The notes under the pieces were generated by a model. That model saw nothing but the letters and a program-made list of their open reading frames with translations, ran no database searches and was not told the DNA's origin. From the NCBI RefSeq assembly GCF_009827435.1, contig NZ_WTYM01000030.1, positions 212,058-276,057 of the forward strand: 64,000 nucleotides of DNA. Reading direction: 5' to 3'. Position numbers and translations under genes: made by a program. Position 1 is the stretch's first letter; every line of letters begins with the position of its first letter. The stretch comes from Croceibacterium salegens (GTDB taxonomy: Bacteria > Pseudomonadota > Alphaproteobacteria > Sphingomonadales > Sphingomonadaceae). This document shows positions 49,212-57,466 of this stretch, in pieces.

Positions 49212-49289
49212 TTTAATTTTCGCGCGCACTGCCCCGGTTCATTCCGCGCGCGCGTGGGGGCCAGGCCGAGCTGGATATGGCCTGGCCCC
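49212..49289. other. GC alternating tract and 11-bp hairpin upstream of terS
   Basis: GGGGCCAGGCC (49257-49267) and GGCCTGGCCCC (49279-49289) form a perfect 11-bp stem with an 11-base loop; just beside it are CGCGCGC tracts (49220 and 49245 region). It lies between terS and the next gene upstream. It could be a terminator without T run, or a packaging recognition site. Confidence 0.5.
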
Positions 49290-49323
49290 GACCGCCTCAG
49301 CCGTGCGTCCCCGGCGGCGGTCA

Positions 49324-49599
49324 TCACTGGAGCGTGCCCCGCTCGCGGAGCCGGGGAATGCGAACCTGGTTGAAATGCTCCGCCAGGGCCACGCCCAGCT
49401 TGCTGATTTCAACGTCCGTAGGATAGCGGTCCAGAGCTTCGATCATGACGGCCAGGCCCGCGCACAGTGCCCGATTGAATGCCGCGCTGATGACGGTGCA
49501 ATCGCCATCGCTGAGGTCTCGGCAATCGAGCGTGAAGCGGCGGGCGGCTCCGCGCTCGAATTCGCTCAGCTCACGCCAGGGCGGGAGGTCAGCGGCCAC
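49324..49599 (-). CDS. Hypothetical protein, 91 aa
   Basis: This 91-residue protein (MAADLPPWRELSEFERGAAR) is helical, with one Cys pair. The GTG start overlaps the stop of the coiled-coil gene by 11 bases. Unknown function, in the capsid-terminase block. Confidence 0.6.
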   Translation of the reverse strand: MAADLPPWRELSEFERGAARRFTLDCRDLSDGDCTVISAAFNRALCAGLAVMIEALDRYPTDVEISKLGVALAEHFNQVRIPRLRERGTLQ

Positions 49600-49765
49600 C
49601 AGCTTTCAACCTCGCGAGCGCGCGCTCCAGCTCCGCGAGCCGGGCCTCGGTTTGAGCGAGGCGGCTTTCCAGTGAGGTGGCGCGCTCGGTCAGAGGGGCG
49701 AGCTGGCGCTCCACATGGTCGCGCACCAGGGCGGCCACCTCGGCACCGAATTGCTTGGCGTCCAC
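49589..49765 (-). CDS. Short coiled-coil protein next to the capsid gene, 58 aa
   Basis: This 58-residue frame starts GTG 2 bases after the capsid stop region and overlaps the next gene. About residues 20-55 form a near-perfect heptad pattern (LTERATSLESRLAQTEARLA), a predicted coiled coil. It is too short for most gene finders. By position it could be a scaffold or capsid accessory; this is inference. Confidence 0.6.
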   Translation of the reverse strand: MDAKQFGAEVAALVRDHVERQLAPLTERATSLESRLAQTEARLAELERALARLKAGGR

Positions 49766-49767
49766 GG

Positions 49768-50805
49768 TCAGACCGCCGGGCCGGTGGAGATGCCGGTAAG
49801 GATGGAGACCGCCGGACGGGCGGCGCGCCAGTTGGCCGGAAGCTCAACCCGGATGGCCGCGCAGTTCTTTTGCCAGAGCGAAACCGCCTCGGCCTCGGCT
49901 GGCGACTGGTCCGGATCGATCATCGCGATAGTGGCATGGGTCGCCACATCGATGAGCGGCGTTCCGTCGCCAAAGCTCACGCCGGCCGGATCGATCAGGA
50001 CCAGGGAATGGGTATCGGGCGAGGCCTCGGCCGGGACGGACTTGGAAGCAATGGCCGGTATGCCCGCCAGCTCGCCGCCACGCGCGCCGATGAGCGGATA
50101 CTGGACCCCGGCCAACTTGGCGAACAGGACCGGATCGCCCACCAGGAACGCGGTCGCGAGGTCGCCCTGAAAATCATCGATCAAGGCCGCGAGCGAGGCC
50201 GAGAAATCGCCTGGATCGGCCAACACGGGCGTGACCCCGTTCGTGATCGCGGCGGGCATAACTCCGGCGCTACCGGCGTTGCCGGGATCGATGAAAGCAA
50301 GGTCCAGCGCCTCCTGGACAGCGCGAATGAGGTCGCGCCGGATCGTCTCCTCGGCCATCGGATCGGCCAGACGGAGCAATTCTTGCGTGAGCACCGTGAT
50401 GGCGCTGAGCTTCATCGGCTCCAGGCTGTCGGCCGCAAAGGTCGCATTCGTGATCGGCTTCGTCTGTCCCTCGCCCACCCAGCTCGCGGTTGCGCCACTC
50501 GCGACGGCAAGGGTCCGGACCGCGAGCGGGACACGCCTCAGTCCGGCCAGGCGTCCGATGATCGCCCCGGCATACACCACCTCGAGAAATTCGGCGGCGG
50601 CCTGGCGGTAGGTGGCCAGCTCGCTGCCCCAGGTCGCATCCGGGACCGTGCTCCCGGCGCTCGCCCTCAGGATGCGGGTCGCGGGATCGTCGCGGCCGAA
50701 TTTGTCTCCGGCGTAGGCCAGCACATCGGCGGGATGATCGCCGCCCAGCGCGCGGGCGATGCAGAGCCGGACAAAGGTTTGACCGCGTAGGTTGTCGAAA
50801 AGCAT
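49768..50805 (-). CDS. HK97-type phage major capsid protein
   Basis: This 345-residue protein resembles HK97-fold capsid subunits: ATASWVGEGQTKPITNATF and LEPMKLSAITVLTQELLRL are the E-loop/P-domain-like signature, followed by RRDLIRAVQEALDLAFIDPG and a C-terminal A-domain. It lacks a long N-terminal scaffolding (delta) region. ATG 50805 is supported by AAGGGGAAG. It is the main sign that the element is phage-derived. Confidence 0.82.
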   Translation of the reverse strand: MLFDNLRGQTFVRLCIARALGGDHPADVLAYAGDKFGRDDPATRILRASAGSTVPDATWGSELATYRQAAAEFLEVVYAGAIIGRLAGLRRVPLAVRTLAVASGATASWVGEGQTKPITNATFAADSLEPMKLSAITVLTQELLRLADPMAEETIRRDLIRAVQEALDLAFIDPGNAGSAGVMPAAITNGVTPVLADPGDFSASLAALIDDFQGDLATAFLVGDPVLFAKLAGVQYPLIGARGGELAGIPAIASKSVPAEASPDTHSLVLIDPAGVSFGDGTPLIDVATHATIAMIDPDQSPAEAEAVSLWQKNCAAIRVELPANWRAARPAVSILTGISTGPAV

Positions 50806-50867
50806 GGGCTTCCCCTTTCGCGGCCTAGCATCCACGCGAAACGCTCATCGGCTAGCGGGTAAAACGC

Positions 50868-51125
50868 TCAAGACGCGCATCGGTCGCGCGCGCCGCGGAG
50901 ACCCGACACCGTAGCACTCCAGCGGCCACCATCCTTTCGGACACCAGGGAGGCCCAGCTCCCTGCCCAGCTTGAGCACTTTCCGGACATGGCCCTCCGTG
51001 ATGCCTTCGAGACCGGCGAGCTGCTGCGGCGTGAACCATTCCTCCGCTTGCGGCTGAGACGGAGCATCACGCGGAACGGCGGTGAGCTGGACCGCACCGC
51101 CGCAATGCGGGCAGGTCGCTGTCAT
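50868..51125 (-). CDS. Zinc-finger/HTH-like small protein
   Basis: This 85-residue protein has an N-terminal CPHCGG zinc-knuckle half and a helical middle (QQLAGLEGITEGHVRKVLKL) that may form a helix-turn-helix. It overlaps the upstream small gene by 4 bases (ATGA). Possibly a regulator of the capsid block. Confidence 0.55.
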   Translation of the reverse strand: MTATCPHCGGAVQLTAVPRDAPSQPQAEEWFTPQQLAGLEGITEGHVRKVLKLGRELGLPGVRKDGGRWSATVSGLRGARDRCAS

Positions 51126-51292
51126 TGCTCCGTCTCGCATTCAACCCGGTCGGCATTGTCGAGCTGGACCGCGACCGCGCGCTGGGCACCGGCGATGGCA
51201 TCTCGGATGCCTTGGGCATGGCGGCTGTTACCGGCAAGAGCCTCGGCCTCGGACAGCAGCCGGGAGATTGCGAGGAGACGATCCCGGCTCAT
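51122..51292 (-). CDS. Small helical protein, 56 aa
   Basis: This 56-residue frame (MSRDRLLAISRLLSEAEALA at the start) begins with an ATG overlapping the ATPase stop (ATGA) and ends overlapping the next ATG. Double overlap and alanine-rich helical content argue it is real. Unknown function. Confidence 0.55.
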   Translation of the reverse strand: MSRDRLLAISRLLSEAEALAGNSRHAQGIRDAIAGAQRAVAVQLDNADRVECETEQ

Positions 51293-53001
51293 TCCTCTGC
51301 CCCACTGGCCTCATCGGCAGCTGCCCCACCTGCCACACCCCCTCCCCCCCTAAAGGGGGGTGGGGGGGAGTGTGGCGGGGGTGGTGCCACACCTGCCACA
51401 CCGCGCCCCGCCTCACTGAAATTTGGTGTGGCAGAGCCTTCTATCACCCAGGCTCCGACCTCCACAAACTTGCGAGGCATCCGCTTGCCGTCCGGCCGTT
51501 CCACTACCTCCAGCGCCCCATTGGCGATCCAGGTGGAGAGGAGGTGGATGATCCGCCGCCGGTCCTGGACCGGATCAAGGTCCAGCGTTTCGGCAACGGC
51601 GTGCCCCACCCAGCTCGCGGCCTGGTGGTGCTCGCGCCACTCGCCCTCGCTCACGCGCCGCTGGACTGCGTAGAGGTGGCGGAGCGTCACGCCGTCGAAG
51701 GCATCGGGCGGTTGCCACGGCATCGCCACCCCGACCGTATCCCCATTGGGCAGGTCCACGGACTGGAGGCGAAACCAATCGGCCTTTTCGGGCGGAGCGC
51801 GATTGTGCTTGTCATCCAGGACGGTGAAATGCCGTCGTCGCTCATCGTCACCCTGGATGCCGAAAGCGTCCGCCTCCTCGGCCGTCATGCGGTTGAACAC
51901 CAGCGCGATCCGGGCCGCGTTCACCAGCGCGACCGCGCCACGCGAGGCTTCCACGGTGACCCGCTGCCCGGCGAGCTTGTGAGCATGGTGCGGGAGCACG
52001 ATCGCGCAATTGGCCGCCGCCGCGACCCGGCCCCATTCCTTCGCCACGGCATCAATGGCCCCGTTGCTGTTTTCGGAGACCCGGTGACTGGACACGAACG
52101 GGTCCACCACCAGCACGTCCACCTGGCGCGCCAGCAGCTCGCGCGTGAGGGCGTCGATTTCGGGCCTCAGCAGCCGGAAGCCATCGCGATCCTCCACGGC
52201 GGTGCAGAGCGGGCGGCCGCTGAGGCCGCTGTCCACGAACAGCCGATTGCCGCAATCGTCCGGGCCTATCCCGTGCGCGAGCGCCGCCGCCGCAAGGGCG
52301 CGGTCCAGTTCGTCCCGGTCATCCTCCAGGTTCCAGCTCCAGACACGTTGCGGCCCTTCCCACACCGGCTTGCCGAGGAGCGGCCGTCCGCTCGCGAGCG
52401 CCAGCGCCGCCGTGGCGATCCAGGTGGATTTGCCGTGCGCGCCTGGCGCAATCAGGACCGTGACGACGCGCCGGAGCAACCACCGGCCCATTACCCAGGG
52501 CCGTTGTGGGATCGTAGCCGGATCGGGCCAGCCGTATGGTGTGGCGCGCAATGCCCCGTGGCAGTTGGCCGAGACCTCCACCGCTTCGCTGGCCAGGGAT
52601 GCCAGCTCATCGGCCGAGACGCTGAAATCGGCGCACGCCCGCATGGCATCGCCCAGGCGCTCGCGAAGCTGGCGGCGCTCGGCCAGGTCCACGATTTGCT
52701 GTGCCAGCTCGCGCGGCGCGAGGAGGCCCTGGCCATCGGCCGTGAGCCGCGCCAGGTAGCCGGTGCCGCCCAGCTCGGCCATGGCCGGATCGTGCTCGAA
52801 AAAGGGCTTGAGGGTCACGGGTGTGACCTGGTGACCGTCGCGGCGAAGCTCGGCCACGCGCTCGATTATTCGGGCGTGAAGCGGCTCCGCGAAATGCTCT
52901 GGCCGGACCTCGGCCGCGAGCACGTCCAGCAACTCGTTGTCGATCAAGACCGCACCCAGGAATGCCGCCTCGGCTTCCAGGTTCACCAGATCACTGGCCA
53001 T
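51289..53001 (-). CDS. DnaB-N/RepA-like AAA ATPase (replication protein)
   Basis: This 570-residue protein joins a DnaB-type N-terminal domain (about residues 5-90, NLEAEAAFLGAVLIDNELLD) to a RepA/KaiC-like ATPase: GAHGKST (Walker A, about residue 185), VDVLVVDPFVSSHR (Walker B) and HHAHKLAGQRV. Satellites and small elements use such proteins for their own replication. The last 40 residues are Pro/Gly repeats encoded by an inverted repeat (51333-51375). ATG 53001 is chosen because the domain begins there. Confidence 0.8.
   Translation of the reverse strand: MASDLVNLEAEAAFLGAVLIDNELLDVLAAEVRPEHFAEPLHARIIERVAELRRDGHQVTPVTLKPFFEHDPAMAELGGTGYLARLTADGQGLLAPRELAQQIVDLAERRQLRERLGDAMRACADFSVSADELASLASEAVEVSANCHGALRATPYGWPDPATIPQRPWVMGRWLLRRVVTVLIAPGAHGKSTWIATAALALASGRPLLGKPVWEGPQRVWSWNLEDDRDELDRALAAAALAHGIGPDDCGNRLFVDSGLSGRPLCTAVEDRDGFRLLRPEIDALTRELLARQVDVLVVDPFVSSHRVSENSNGAIDAVAKEWGRVAAAANCAIVLPHHAHKLAGQRVTVEASRGAVALVNAARIALVFNRMTAEEADAFGIQGDDERRRHFTVLDDKHNRAPPEKADWFRLQSVDLPNGDTVGVAMPWQPPDAFDGVTLRHLYAVQRRVSEGEWREHHQAASWVGHAVAETLDLDPVQDRRRIIHLLSTWIANGALEVVERPDGKRMPRKFVEVGAWVIEGSATPNFSEAGRGVAGVAPPPPHSPPPPFRGGGGVAGGAAADEASGAEE
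51333..51375. repeat. Imperfect C-rich/G-rich inverted repeat inside the ATPase gene
   Basis: A C-rich arm (51333-51350) and a G-rich arm (51355-51375) flank TAAA and form an imperfect hairpin with runs of six or seven C or G. It encodes the Pro/Gly tail of the ATPase. It resembles dispersed palindromic elements that have invaded genes. Confidence 0.65.
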
Positions 53002-53115
53002 TGACCTCGCCCCCACGCCGTTGCTGGGGTGCTGGCCGGATGCTATGGGCGCGCCTGTCGCCAGGAAAACGACACGCGCCCTCGGCCCTGCCGGGGGCGT
53101 TTCTCATGGCGGGCC

Positions 53116-53322
53116 TCAGGCGGCTTGGTCGGCAGGTTCGCGGGTCGCGGCGCGGGCGGCGATCCACTCATCCACTTCATGCTCCAGGTGGCCAACCGCG
53201 CGCCCTCCATTGGGGTTGAGCGGGAAGCGCCGAGGGAAGAGGCCCTCTCGCTCCAGGTCGCGCAATTCGCGGTCGCAGAGACCAACCTTGGCCTCAGTTT
53301 CTTTTGGTCTCAGGATGCGCAT
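53116..53322 (-). CDS. AlpA-like excisionase/regulator
   Basis: This 68-residue protein (MRILRPKETEAKVGLCDREL) is a winged-helix of the AlpA/MerR-like excisionase type: ETEAKVGLCDRELRDLEREG, then FPRRFPLNPNGGRAVGHLEHEVDEWIAAR. It likely controls excision or early transcription. ATG 53322 has GGAG 8 bases upstream; ATG 53379 is an alternative. Its place near the integrase supports the call. Confidence 0.8.
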   Translation of the reverse strand: MRILRPKETEAKVGLCDRELRDLEREGLFPRRFPLNPNGGRAVGHLEHEVDEWIAARAATREPADQAA

Positions 53323-53394
53323 GAAATTGCTCCGTAGTTCCGGAGCACTCCACTTATGCGCGTCCTCTACCTCGATCATCCGGGACGAAAATCT

Positions 53395-53958
53395 TTAGCG
53401 TCCCGGACGCGCGCCCCAATATTCCTCAACAGTTCGCTCACTGAGATTGACCCCAAGCTCCGCGAGAGTTTCGGTCACAAGCGCACATGCGCTTACCCGC
53501 TGGGCGGCCGGGTTCCGGGTCGCATTCAATCCGATTTCGAGGTCAAGAACGCGTTGGACTGCTGCAACGATGTGGCGTGCACGGTCCTCATTTGGCTCGC
53601 TACCCCGGTTCAGTTTTGGCCCCCTACGGTGCCAATCGTCGCGTCCATATGCAGCGAGCACTGGCGGTAATGGGTGCTCTCCCAACCAGCCGTCCGCCAG
53701 CCGGATGAGGGCGCGATGAGCGGCGGGATCGCCATCCCGTGCCCTCGCCACTAGGGCCTCACCTCGTTCCTCATCCCATGCCGGGCGCACCACCGGAGTT
53801 CCGTCTGGCAGGGAGGTGAGCTTGAGCGCAAAGGCTTCGCGCTCAGCGGAGATGCGCCGCCATTCCTCGTTTGCATCTTTGCCGCGCTGAATGTCGGGTA
53901 GCGCCCATTGGAGATAGGCCCGAACCTCGGCCCTGGCGCGCTCGAATTCCCGCGTCAC
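53395..53958 (-). CDS. Hypothetical protein, 187 aa
   Basis: This 187-residue charged helical protein starts with GTG that overlaps the integrase stop (GTGA). It ends with RVSACALVTETLAELGVNLS, which may be a short helix-turn-helix. Coupled to the integrase; unknown role. Confidence 0.6.
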   Translation of the reverse strand: MTREFERARAEVRAYLQWALPDIQRGKDANEEWRRISAEREAFALKLTSLPDGTPVVRPAWDEERGEALVARARDGDPAAHRALIRLADGWLGEHPLPPVLAAYGRDDWHRRGPKLNRGSEPNEDRARHIVAAVQRVLDLEIGLNATRNPAAQRVSACALVTETLAELGVNLSERTVEEYWGARPGR

Positions 53959-55187
53959 GATGCGGCGCTCTTGAAAGGGATGACGTTGTCGCCCTCACCT
54001 TTGAGGACGCGTTCCACCAGTGCCGCCAAGGCCTCCAGAGCGGCCGCCTTTTCCTCGAAATAGGCGTGCCGGTCATAGGTGCCCTCCACACCGGGAATGA
54101 CATGGCCGAGCGCACGTTCGGAAATGTCGGGCCGGACCCCTGCCCTCGCCATGAGGGATTTGGCAGTGCGGCGTAGATCGTGGATGACCCATGGCGGGAT
54201 GGGGGCCACGGCATGCAAATCCTCTTTGCCGTCCGAGAAACTGTGAAACGCTTTCTTGCCCCGCCCCGCGAACACGAACGGATTTTCCTTCGCCCTCGGC
54301 TGAGCGTTGATGATGTCGAGCGCGAGCTTGGGCAGTCTCAGCGCGCCAGCGTTCACTTTCTCGCGCGCCTCGGCCGGGATGGTCCAGACCCCATCCTCAA
54401 TGTCGGCCCAGCGCATGGCCGCGACCTTGGCCCGGCGCTGGCCGGTCAAGAGCGCCACTTTCACGAACGCGCCAAAGGTGCCCACCTTGTCGCACGCGGC
54501 CCAAACCGACCGGATTTCATCGTCGTTCAGGATGCGCGTGCGGGCACGATCCCGGTGACTGCCAGAGCGCTTCATCTCCGGAATGACCGGGGAGACATAG
54601 TGCTCATCATATTGGCGATACCAGTTGAACAGCTTGGCCAGCGTGGCGAGCACGCGGTCCGCCTGGACCGGGCCATTGTTGTCCACCAGGTCATCCATGA
54701 GCGCGGTCACGACGCCGCGCCGGATCGACAGAAACGGCTTGGATTGCCAGCGAGGATAGACGTAGGTGGCGAGCTGGCGCTCAATCTCGCGCTTAGAGCG
54801 GAGCGGCACGCCGTCCTGTTTCTTGCCGCCCTTGTCCACCCAGCGCTTCACGAAGCGCTCCGCCACCACCTTGAAGGTCTCGGGAGCTGCCTTGGGAGCC
54901 TCATCCGGGAGAATGTCGGTCTCGCCCGCCTTCACCCGCGCGACCGCGACCGCCGCCAGCTCGCGGGCCTTGGCCACGGTCATTAGACTGGGTTGGCCGA
55001 TTTGCTTCCACACCTGGCGTCCCACGGGATCGCGGGCCACGATGGAAAACGAGGATTTGCCCTTTGGCGTCACGATCAGCGCTAGGCCGGTGGTCGCCTC
55101 ATCAAAGATGACTTGGCGCTTCGCGGTCGGTTTCGCCTTCGCGACCTCGCGCTCAAATCCCTTCAAGAGAGGGGTTGGTTTCGGCAT
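53955..55187 (-). CDS. int: Tyrosine integrase (P4-type)
   Basis: This 410-residue recombinase drives tRNA-Lys integration. It has an N-terminal DUF4102-like start (VIFDEATTGLALIVTPKGK), the arm-binding/core region, then TGQRRAKVAAMRWADI (catalytic Arg), HDLRRTAKSLMARAGV (His-x2-Arg) and LGHVIPGVEGTYDRHAYFEEK (final His and Tyr). ATG 55187 is preferred; an upstream in-frame start would cover the arm-type repeats. Right-end position next to attR fits. Confidence 0.95.
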   Translation of the reverse strand: MPKPTPLLKGFEREVAKAKPTAKRQVIFDEATTGLALIVTPKGKSSFSIVARDPVGRQVWKQIGQPSLMTVAKARELAAVAVARVKAGETDILPDEAPKAAPETFKVVAERFVKRWVDKGGKKQDGVPLRSKREIERQLATYVYPRWQSKPFLSIRRGVVTALMDDLVDNNGPVQADRVLATLAKLFNWYRQYDEHYVSPVIPEMKRSGSHRDRARTRILNDDEIRSVWAACDKVGTFGAFVKVALLTGQRRAKVAAMRWADIEDGVWTIPAEAREKVNAGALRLPKLALDIINAQPRAKENPFVFAGRGKKAFHSFSDGKEDLHAVAPIPPWVIHDLRRTAKSLMARAGVRPDISERALGHVIPGVEGTYDRHAYFEEKAAALEALAALVERVLKGEGDNVIPFKSAAS

Positions 55188-55201
55188 TGCTCCGGCCCTT
55201 C

Positions 55202-55219
55202 TGTCTAACATCTGTCTAA
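55202..55219 (+). repeat. Paired TGTCTAAC motifs near attR (candidate integrase arm sites)
   Basis: TGTCTAAC at 55202-55209 and 55212-55219 matches the pair near attL (46074-46093). Beside them two tandem copies of GTTCCACTCA (55248-55257, 55258-55267) may be additional sites for integrase or excisionase. Confidence 0.6.
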
Positions 55220-55247
55220 CTGGCGGCGTTCCTGTTGCGTTAGCCAG

Positions 55248-55267
55248 GTTCCACTCAGTTCCACTCA
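55248..55267 (+). repeat. Two tandem copies of a 10-bp unit (GTTCCACTCA)
   Basis: Perfect tandem 10-bp repeats between the integrase gene and attR. Helical-turn spacing suggests a protein-binding array, for example excisionase. Function inferred. Confidence 0.55.
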
Positions 55268-55341
55268 AATGCTAGGAGTTCTGCGGGTTTGCAATCCTTC
55301 CCCTCCTGATAACTCCCCTCTGTTCCGGCTATGGACACTCT

Positions 55342-55386
55342 CTCTTAATCAGCGGGTCCTAGGTTCGAGCCCTAGTGCGTCCACCA
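55342..55386 (+). repeat. attR: 45-bp direct repeat (displaced tRNA-Lys 3' end)
   Basis: Identical to 45987-46031; the sequence left of it (GGCTATGGACACTCT) is unlike tRNA, so this is the original chromosomal 3' end displaced when the element inserted. Confidence 0.95.
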
Positions 55387-55462
55387 CGTTTCAGAGACTT
55401 ATCGCAAGCACTTTGATTCTTTGTTTGATTAGATAACCGGTTAGGGAACGATCGGGGGCATA

Positions 55463-56362
55463 TCATACAGGCAGGCCAACGTAGTTCTCGGCGATGGCGG
55501 TTTGTGCCGCGCGGCTCGAGGCGATGTAGTCGAGTTCGGCGACCTGCATCGCCCGCTCGAACGGGCCGTCCTCGGGAAAGCGCTGCATGAGCCGCGTCAG
55601 CGACCAGATGGACCGTTTCGACTTCAACACCCGCGCCAGCGCCTTGTCCGAATAGCGGGCAACGGCATGGGCGTCGTTAAGCATCCAGGCACCGCGGTCG
55701 ACAAGCGCGCGGTGCACGCAATGAATCTTCTCGGCTATCAGGTCGAAGCCGGGATCGAGTGGGGCGAGCAGGGCAAGCGCGGCATCGGCCGGGATAGCCT
55801 GCAGGGAAACTCGCTCCCCATGCTCCAACAGACACAGGGCGGCAGACCTGACAGGTTTGGTGGCGATCTTCACCTGCTGGAGTGTGACCACTCGCTTGGT
55901 CTGGCCATTGCGCAACCGCATGGGGCCATCACGGCAAGCGGCATCTTCCGGAAGCAGGTGCACAGGCCCTCGCCACCCCCAGACTTCAAGTCGCGGGCGC
56001 GTCTGGATATAGACAGTGTCTTCGGAAAGCACCGTCATTCCCGCCTAGTCGGCAGCCAGCGCGAGCGAGCTCTTGCCCGCGCCGCTGCGTTCGGCAAACA
56101 GTATCGCGGTCTCGCCGGCCCTGATTGCGGAGGCGTGGATGGGGATTCGGCGGTTGTGCGAAACCAGGAACAGCGCCAGCGGCTCAAGCACCCATTCCCA
56201 AAGTGCCGCGTCGTCTTGAAGAAAGGCTCTCGAAAGCGCGCACCGTGCGAGACTTAGGTCGGGCAAGGCAGCGGGCCACGGCGCACGAAGTGGAAACCTC
56301 GGGATGATTAGCCCACGTCTGTCCAGATCGGGACCCAGCTGGCAAGTTTGGACAACGGCCAC
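55463..56362 (-). pseudogene. HprK-like serine kinase, broken by an in-frame amber codon
   Basis: Two frames read as one HPr-kinase-like protein: RIPIHASAIRAG, LFAERSGAGKSSLALAAD (P-loop), then a TAG at 56045-56047 in frame, then AGMTVLSEDTVYIQTRPRLEV. Removing that single stop gives a continuous ~300-residue protein. The N-terminus also lacks a good start. HprK-like proteins of this type occur in peptide- or glycan-related clusters with sulfotransferases, as next door. Amber readthrough is less likely than loss of function. Confidence 0.75.
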
Positions 56363-56690
56363 TGGGAAAGGTCGTCGGTCCGATAGCCAAGCTGGGCCGA
56401 TGCATCACCGGCGATGACGGACATCAGCTGTTGATCGAATCCGCCCATTCGTTCGGCTTTGCGCAGGGATTCGCTTGCGAAAGATGAATTGCTCGTTGAA
56501 GGGAGACCCGCCACGGTCGGTTGCAACAGGCACGCTTCGTTCGAGATGCCGAGAAAGTTCGCAATATCCGCCATCGTGCCGCGGGGCTCCGCGACAAGAT
56601 CTTCGTATCGGACCAGTCGATATCGCCTAGCCGGCGCTTCCTTCCGCATGAACTCTTGCGTCCACAGGTTGAACAGTCCGATCTTCTCGT
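56308..56690 (-). pseudogene. Sulfotransferase C-terminal remnant
   Basis: About 127 residues remain of a sulfotransferase: GLFNLWTQEFMRKEAPARRY, then RLVRYEDLVAEPRGTMADIA and NFLGISNEA. The PAPS-loop N-terminal half is missing. The frame upstream of about 56690 becomes antisense of the glycosyltransferase remnant, so the gene is cut at this junction. Confidence 0.7.
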
Positions 56691-56964
56691 GATGATTTCG
56701 CGACATGACGCTGGGCCACTTGTTAGGTTGGAAGCGGCGATAGCCGGTGTGCCCACGATCGGCACGCGGGTTGACCATATCGCCGACTTTGCTCCGGATG
56801 CCGCCGTTGCGATATCGGTCGGCAATGACATGGAGTTGGCAGAGCAGATTGCTGCTCTAGCCGAAGATGAGGAAAGGCGACTGAATTTTGCCCGGGCTGC
56901 ACAAGAGCGGACTGTCTCGACTCCGGCCCAATGGACCATGCAGCGCATCTGCGAATTCTTCTGA
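56690..56964 (+). pseudogene. Glycosyltransferase (group 1) C-terminal remnant
   Basis: About 90 residues remain of a GT4-type glycosyltransferase: VMISRHDAGPLVRLEAAIAG, VPTIGTRVDHIADFAPDAAV and a terminal ICEFF. The E-x7-E donor-binding region (Arg-His-Asp...Glu) is recognisable, but the whole N-terminal half is missing. It abuts the sulfotransferase remnant head to head. Confidence 0.72.
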
Positions 56965-57466
56965 CTTGAAGGCTGGGCGATGCAGACAGTCTAACGCTAT
57001 ATCTTCTGCACCCGACGACTTTGCGTCAAGAAAGGGACCGGCACACGGGTTTCGCGACTTTGCTCGCGACTTCTCTCCAAAAGATGCAACAATGTTAGAA
57101 CCCTCCAGCCCTTGGGGCCGAAAGATATTGGCCGCTTCTGGGCCGAAAGCGGACTGCCCGCTTTGGAGTGAAGCTCGCGGTAGAGCTGCCTATCACCGAG
57201 TAACCCCGTATGCGTTCGATATCGACTTTGAGCCAAACTCAGACAGACCATTGGGGAGTTCTCCGATGTGTCGCCAAGCAAACACGCGCCAGCGCTGAAG
57301 CATCGACGTTGCGGTGGCGGGTTTCCCTGCCTGTGGTATGCATCGCTTCGTCCCGCGACCGAGTCGAACATGCTCGACGGACGATTTCCAACCGCGCCAT
57401 CGGCCCAGCACGAGACAGCGGCGCCGGTCCTGTCGGCCGGCACTCCCCTGCAAGGGACCTTCCCTA
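56965..57466. other. Gene-free stretch of about 500 bases
   Basis: No frame here has convincing start, codon use or motifs. The minus-strand frames (57193-57501, 56997-57443) are Arg/Ser-rich and look like noise. The region likely consists of decayed sequence after the rearrangement at 56.69 kb, plus the promoter of the hydrolase gene. Confidence 0.5.

Noticed and set aside
49147..50790. Open frame of 547 codons on the plus strand
   Set aside because: Antisense to capsid, coiled-coil and small phage genes; low-complexity Arg/Gly composition.
51082..53004. Open frame of 640 codons on the plus strand
   Set aside because: Antisense to the DnaB-N/RepA-like ATPase, whose motifs and overlapping starts are convincing.
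56997..57443. Minus-strand frame of 148 codons
   Set aside because: Cys/Arg/Ser-rich without pattern, no ribosome-binding site and overlapped by other equally poor frames.
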